Position numbers and translations under genes: made by a program. Under the pieces are notes generated by a model. It had not been told where the DNA came from and ran no database searches. It worked only from the letters and a program-made list of their open reading frames with translations. 64,000 bases of DNA from RUG12461 sp045657665 (GTDB taxonomy: Bacteria; Bacillota; Clostridia; Lachnospirales; Lachnospiraceae): the NCBI GenBank assembly GCA_045657665.1, contig JAZOTN010000020.1, positions 1 through 64,000 of the forward strand, in the 5' to 3' direction. Shown here piece after piece: positions 60,171-64,000 of this stretch (position 1 is the first letter of the stretch; each line of letters opens with the position of its first letter).

Positions 60171-61471
60171 TTTAAGGCCCCTCCTTTTTGGGGTGCATCG
60201 TTTTCATCAATCGCTTTTCCGATATCATGTCTCATATATTTGCCCTGATAGTCGATCCATTCCGTCGCATGATACGCATTCGCTCTTGCTTCCACCAGGG
60301 TCGCACCGGTCGCAGTTACGCCGAGCACACGTCCGCCATTCGTGACAAACTCTCCCGCTGCGTTTTTTGCGGTTCCCGCATGAAAGCAATAATATCCGTT
60401 CTTCTCCTCAAACGCATCCAGACCGTGGATCGGAAATCCTTTCTCGTAAGCAACCGGATAGCCATCCGAAGCAAGAACAACGCAGACCGCCGCATTGTCT
60501 TCAAAATCCAGCTCTACCTGATCGAGTGTTCCGTCGATGCAGGCCGTAAAGACATCCACGATATCGTTCTTCATCCGTGGCAGTACTACCTGCGCCTCCG
60601 GATCTCCGAAGCGTGCATTGTATTCGAGCACCTTCGGCCCGTCTTCTGTCAGCATCAGGCCGAAAAAGATCACTCCCTTGAAAGGTCTCCCTTCCGATGC
60701 CATCGCATCTACCGTCGGCTGATAGATGTTTTGCCTGCAGAAAGCATCCACCTCTGCCGTATAAAAAGGACTCGGCGAAAACGTGCCCATGCCTCCGGTA
60801 TTTAAGCCCTGATCCCCATCCTTTGCTCTCTTATGATCCTGCGCCGAACTCATGATCCGGATGGTCTTTCCGTCAGTAAAAGTCAGAACGGAAACCTCAC
60901 GGCCGGTCATGAATTCCTCAATGACCATATGGTCTCCGGCAGAACCGAATTTTTTATCCTGCATGATCTCCTTAACGCCGGCCTTCGCCTCCTTCTGATC
61001 CATGCAGATCAAAACACCTTTTCCGAGCGCAAGACCGTCTGCCTTAAGAACGATCGGGAAACGTGCCGTTTCCAGATAACGCAATGCTTTCTCTGGATCA
61101 TCAAACGTCTCATAGGCAGCCGTCGGAATCCCGTACTTCTTCATCAGATCCTTGGAAAACGCCTTTGATCCCTCCAGGATCGCCGCATTTTTCCGCGGTC
61201 CGAATACACGAAGACCCTCTGCCTCAAATGCATCCACAATGCCCCCCACGAGCGGATCGTCCATCCCGATCACGGTCAGGTCGATCTCCTTCTCTTTCGC
61301 AAAAGCCGTCAGCTTCTCAAACTCCATCGCTCCGATGGGTACACATTCAGCGATCTCACCGATCCCGGCATTTCCGGGCGCACAGTAGATCTTATCAACG
61401 CGATGGCTCTTCCTTACGCTCTCCGCGATCGCATGCTCTCTTCCGCCGCTTCCTACGATCAATACTTTCAT
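60167..61471 (-). CDS. purD: Phosphoribosylamine-glycine ligase
   Basis: Joins glycine to phosphoribosylamine in purine synthesis. The 434-residue ATP-grasp enzyme shows GSGGREHA at residues 7-14, a GNAGI segment, and VLKADGLALGKGV as ATP-grasp signature, then RFGDPEAQ near 290. It is 33 bases behind purN and overlaps thyA. Confidence 0.97.
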   Translation of the reverse strand: MKVLIVGSGGREHAIAESVRKSHRVDKIYCAPGNAGIGEIAECVPIGAMEFEKLTAFAKEKEIDLTVIGMDDPLVGGIVDAFEAEGLRVFGPRKNAAILEGSKAFSKDLMKKYGIPTAAYETFDDPEKALRYLETARFPIVLKADGLALGKGVLICMDQKEAKAGVKEIMQDKKFGSAGDHMVIEEFMTGREVSVLTFTDGKTIRIMSSAQDHKRAKDGDQGLNTGGMGTFSPSPFYTAEVDAFCRQNIYQPTVDAMASEGRPFKGVIFFGLMLTEDGPKVLEYNARFGDPEAQVVLPRMKNDIVDVFTACIDGTLDQVELDFEDNAAVCVVLASDGYPVAYEKGFPIHGLDAFEEKNGYYCFHAGTAKNAAGEFVTNGGRVLGVTATGATLVEARANAYHATEWIDYQGKYMRHDIGKAIDENDAPQKGGALK

Positions 61472-61504
61472 GTTTTCTCTCCTAAAACGATTGCTGTTCT
61501 TTTC

Positions 61505-62110
61505 CTAAACCGGGGGCTCATATTCACCGTTTGCGATCATATCGATAGCCTTTGGCAGGATCACCCATTCCGCCTGCTCCATAACACGCCTTTGAAGCAC
61601 TTCCGGTGTATCTCCCGGCAGCACCTCAACTGCCTTCTGAAGCAGGATCGGTCCGGTATCCGTTCCCTCGTCGACAAAATGCACAGTCGCCCCGGTAATT
61701 CTGACGCCTCTGGACAGCGCCGCTTCATGCACCTTCAGCCCGTAATATCCCGTTCCGCAAAAAGACGGGATCAGAGACGGATGGATATTGATGATACGGT
61801 TCCGGTATTTCCGGATGATCGTTTCCGGCAGAATACAAAGAAAACCGGCAAGCACAACGAGATCCGGCTCCGCGTTTTCAACCGCGGAAAGCAGTGCCTC
61901 GTTAAATTGCTCCCGGTTTTCAAAATCCTTCGGCGACACCACCGCATGTGAAACGTCATGCGCCTCAGCCCGCCTCAGGGCATATGCATTTGGATTATTA
62001 CTGATGACGGAAACAACCTCCGCATTCCGGATGCTTCCGCTTTTGATCGAATCAAAGATCGCCTGGAGATTCGTACCTCCCCCGCTGACAAGTACTACGA
62101 CTCTCAGCAT
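61505..62110 (-). CDS. purN: Phosphoribosylglycinamide formyltransferase
   Basis: Formylates GAR using 10-formyl-tetrahydrofolate. The 201-residue protein has SGGGTNLQAI at residues 9-18 and the NIHPSLIPSF catalytic segment (Asn and His) and the DEGTDTGPI loop. It overlaps the end of purM by seven bases. Confidence 0.97.
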   Translation of the reverse strand: MLRVVVLVSGGGTNLQAIFDSIKSGSIRNAEVVSVISNNPNAYALRRAEAHDVSHAVVSPKDFENREQFNEALLSAVENAEPDLVVLAGFLCILPETIIRKYRNRIINIHPSLIPSFCGTGYYGLKVHEAALSRGVRITGATVHFVDEGTDTGPILLQKAVEVLPGDTPEVLQRRVMEQAEWVILPKAIDMIANGEYEPPV

Positions 62111-63129
62111 AACGTGACTCCCTTGTCGCCGCTCGTCACCCTGCCGATCACAACAGCCTCATCGCCGGCGCGTTTGCAGGATCTTATCATCTGATCCGCG
62201 TCATCTTCGGATACCGCGACAACCATGCCGATGCCACAGTTAAATGTGTTGTACATCATCTGCCAGTCCACCGATCCGTCGCGCTGCATCATCAGGAAGA
62301 TCGGCGGGATCTCATAGCTGTCCTTTTCAACCATCGCATGCGTCCCCTCCGGAAGCATACGCGGAATATTTTCATAAAATCCGCCGCCTGTGATATGGCT
62401 GCACCCAAGGATCCGGACGCCGTCCTCTCTGGCCGCGCGAAGCGCTTTCACGTAAATCCTTGTCGGTGTCATCAGTTCCTCGCCGAGTGTCTTTCCAAGA
62501 GATTCCTGATAGGAATTCAGCTTTGCTTCGTTCATGGTAAAGATCTTTCGGATCAGTGAAAAGCCGTTGGAATGAACTCCTGACGACCGGATCCCGACGA
62601 GAAGATTCCCGGGCTTTATCTCCTTTCCCGTGACAAGATCCTTTTCATCAACGATCCCGACGGAAAAGCCCGCGATATCATACTCCTCCTCCGGCATCAT
62701 CCCGGGATGTTCCGCCGTCTCACCGCCGATCAGCGCCGCTCCGGCTTCGCTGCATCCGTCGGCTACCCCCTTTACGATGGCCGCGATCTTCTCGGGGATG
62801 TTTTTGCCGCAGGCAATATAGTCCAAAAAAAACAGCGGTTCTCCGCCCGCACATGCGATATCATTCACGCACATCGCTACGCAGTCGATGCCGATCGTAT
62901 CATGCTTATCAAGAATGAACGCGATCTTCAGCTTCGTCCCGACACCGTCAGTTCCTGAGATCAGCGTCGGCTTTTCCATCTTCATAAAGCGTTCCATGGA
63001 AAAAGCCCCGGAAAAACCACCGAGACCGGCAAGCACCTCCGGCCTCATGGTACGCGCAACATGCTGCTTCATTAATTCTACCGAGCGATACCCCGCTTCG
63101 ATATCCACACCCGCTGTTTTATAATCCAT
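62104..63129 (-). CDS. purM: Phosphoribosylformylglycinamidine cyclo-ligase
   Basis: Makes aminoimidazole ribonucleotide. The 341-residue protein has the family GGFSGAF region, GTDGVGTKL, the CVNDIACAGGEPLFFLDY segment and the SSGVHSNGFSLIR motif. Gap of 11 bases to the unknown gene upstream; overlap of seven bases with purN. Confidence 0.97.
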   Translation of the reverse strand: MDYKTAGVDIEAGYRSVELMKQHVARTMRPEVLAGLGGFSGAFSMERFMKMEKPTLISGTDGVGTKLKIAFILDKHDTIGIDCVAMCVNDIACAGGEPLFFLDYIACGKNIPEKIAAIVKGVADGCSEAGAALIGGETAEHPGMMPEEEYDIAGFSVGIVDEKDLVTGKEIKPGNLLVGIRSSGVHSNGFSLIRKIFTMNEAKLNSYQESLGKTLGEELMTPTRIYVKALRAAREDGVRILGCSHITGGGFYENIPRMLPEGTHAMVEKDSYEIPPIFLMMQRDGSVDWQMMYNTFNCGIGMVVAVSEDDADQMIRSCKRAGDEAVVIGRVTSGDKGVTLC

Positions 63130-63140
63130 ATCTCCCTCTT

Positions 63141-63569
63141 TTATGCTGCACCGTTGCAGCTCTTAAGCAGAATCCTCTTTACTTCATGATAGCGCTCATC
63201 ATCGTCATACACCAGATACAGATTCCTGTGATCCGCCTTTGAGTGCTTCACACCGGAAAGAACATCCTTTGCAAAATTCGGAAGTTCCAGCCAGCCGCAG
63301 GACTGGATCGGCTCCTTTTCCTGCTGCGGATCCATCAGGTGATCCTTCTTTTCGATCTTATCATTCCACTTTTCCGCGTAGGTTCCGTAAAACACATAGT
63401 CCCTGCAATCTGCCTTTAAGATCTTTCCGGCAAGGATATCTATATAGTCATCCTCACAATCCTGATTCACGATAAAGTACACTCTGGAATATTCATTGAT
63501 CAGATCATAAAACTCATTTTCCAGCGGAACCCCATACAAGTTCGGCAAAATTTCCTCGTTCTTATGCAA
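63141..63569 (-). CDS. Small protein of unknown function in the pur operon
   Basis: I do not recognise this 142-residue protein. It is acidic, rich in Asp, Glu, Tyr and Asn, has no membrane segment and has a conserved-looking core around YVFYGTYAEKW. I place the start at TTG (63569) because AGAGGAG sits eight bases before it; the GTG at 63578 directly touches that sequence, so it lacks a proper spacing. It sits between purE and purM, in line with the pur genes, and has its own promoter at 63647-63675. Its role in purine synthesis is only suggested by position. Confidence 0.75.
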   Translation of the reverse strand: MHKNEEILPNLYGVPLENEFYDLINEYSRVYFIVNQDCEDDYIDILAGKILKADCRDYVFYGTYAEKWNDKIEKKDHLMDPQQEKEPIQSCGWLELPNFAKDVLSGVKHSKADHRNLYLVYDDDERYHEVKRILLKSCNGAA

Positions 63570-63593
63570 AACTCTCACTCCTCTTACTGCCTT

Positions 63594-63616
63594 GTAAACG
63601 CATGTCTTTCGTTTAC
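63594..63616 (-). promoter_or_regulatory. Leader stem-loop of the unknown pur-operon gene
   Basis: Seven-base perfect arms GTAAACG/CGTTTAC enclose nine bases. It lies about 24 bases after the expected transcription start and about 25 bases before the start codon. Confidence 0.55.
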
Positions 63617-63646
63617 TATATAAAGCGTATCTGATTGCCCTCGTCT

Positions 63647-63675
63647 ATTTTATAGCACAAGATATAGATTTTCAA
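63647..63675 (-). promoter_or_regulatory. Sigma-A promoter inside the pur operon
   Basis: On the minus strand TTGAAA (63670-63675) and TAAAAT (63647-63652) are 17 bases apart, three bases after the purE stop. It would give the unknown gene and purM-purN-purD expression independent of purE. Confidence 0.65.
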
Positions 63676-63678
63676 GTA

Positions 63679-64000
63679 CTAATTTTGGAGCATTCTGTCT
63701 TTCTCTTTGACCGCTTCCTTCATCTCAGCTGAATACTCCTTCAGTTTTTTAAGAAGCCCCTCATCGCCGACCGCAAGAATCTTCGCCGCCAGAATGCCGG
63801 CATTTGCTGCACCTCCGATCGCGACTGTGGCAACCGGGATCCCGGATGGCATCTGCACGATCGAATAAAGGGAATCCTTTCCGCCGAGCGCCTTCGTTTC
63901 CATCGGAACGCCGATGACCGGAAGGGGAAAGATCGCCGCGCACATCCCGGGCAGGTGTGCCGCCATTCCGGCACCCGCAATGATCACTTTTAATCCGCGT
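63679..64000 (-). CDS. purE: N5-carboxyaminoimidazole ribonucleotide mutase, 5' end outside the window
   Basis: Converts N5-CAIR to CAIR in purine synthesis. The visible part begins in the middle of the protein with RGLKVIIAGAGMAAHLPGM, the PurE substrate-binding signature, so the N-terminus lies beyond the window edge. The C-terminal segment has the PVATVAIGGAANAGILAA motif and ends with a charged helix. A GTG inside this segment could be mistaken for a start. It heads the pur run purE, unknown gene, purM, purN, purD, thyA, folA. Confidence 0.95.
   Translation of the reverse strand, partial: RGLKVIIAGAGMAAHLPGMCAAIFPLPVIGVPMETKALGGKDSLYSIVQMPSGIPVATVAIGGAANAGILAAKILAVGDEGLLKKLKEYSAEMKEAVKEKDRMLQN

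Overview
The window looks like a chromosomal segment of a Gram-positive, spore-former-lineage member of the Clostridia, most likely a Lachnospiraceae-type gut bacterium. The evidence is the SigH sporulation sigma factor, the ClpC/RadA and cysS-mrnC-rlmB-sigH housekeeping synteny of Firmicutes, many zinc-ribbon membrane proteins, and purine-rich Shine-Dalgarno sequences. All 53 genes that I can support lie on the minus strand, so transcription runs from high to low coordinates. No rRNA, tRNA, CRISPR array, insertion sequence or prophage gene was seen. No gap between genes exceeds about 150 bases. The first 146 bases hold no gene that I can support.

Region by region, in transcription order. From 64.0 to 55.1 kb comes the purine and folate block: purE (cut by the window edge), an unknown small protein, purM, purN, purD, thyA and folA, followed by a DUF389 membrane protein, a CstA-type transporter and an MFS transporter. 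At 55.0-53.0 kb is one chemoreceptor with its own promoter and terminator. From 52.8 to 31.6 kb is a tightly packed run: a GspF/PilC-type protein, a fused PilM-PilN-like protein, a PilO-like protein, an RND exporter, pta, a Na/phosphate symporter, a DUF3089 lipoprotein, a GH3-GH25 cell-wall hydrolase fusion, an M32 carboxypeptidase, two tandem HD-domain proteins and an ABC-2 transporter.

From 31.5 to 19.6 kb lies the most unusual part, an 11-gene operon for Ser/Thr phospho-signalling: two FHA proteins, two PP2C phosphatases, a kinase-FHA fusion, a VWA-TM-FHA protein, a kinase-TM-SGNH protein whose SGNH active site appears lost, a zinc-ribbon-TM-C-type-lectin protein, and three further genes (4-TM protein, DUF6765, DUF308). 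Three of the proteins should place a binding domain outside the cell and a zinc-ribbon, kinase or FHA domain inside. I infer an envelope-sensing phosphorelay. A related membrane-protein gene with its own promoter and a strong terminator closes the region.

From 18.6 to 11.3 kb are housekeeping genes: an alpha/beta hydrolase, a methyltransferase, ispF, cysE, a DHH phosphoesterase, cysS, mrnC, rlmB and sigH. From 11.2 kb to the end come a UDP-sugar pyrophosphorylase-like gene, a GGDEF-EAL c-di-GMP enzyme, an acyltransferase/DUF6320 pair, an acidic membrane protein, clpC, a small unknown protein and radA.

Several predicted sigma-A promoters are followed within about ten bases of the expected start site by a stem-loop, a recurring leader architecture reported below. 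Predictions of promoters, hairpins and starts were made by eye.
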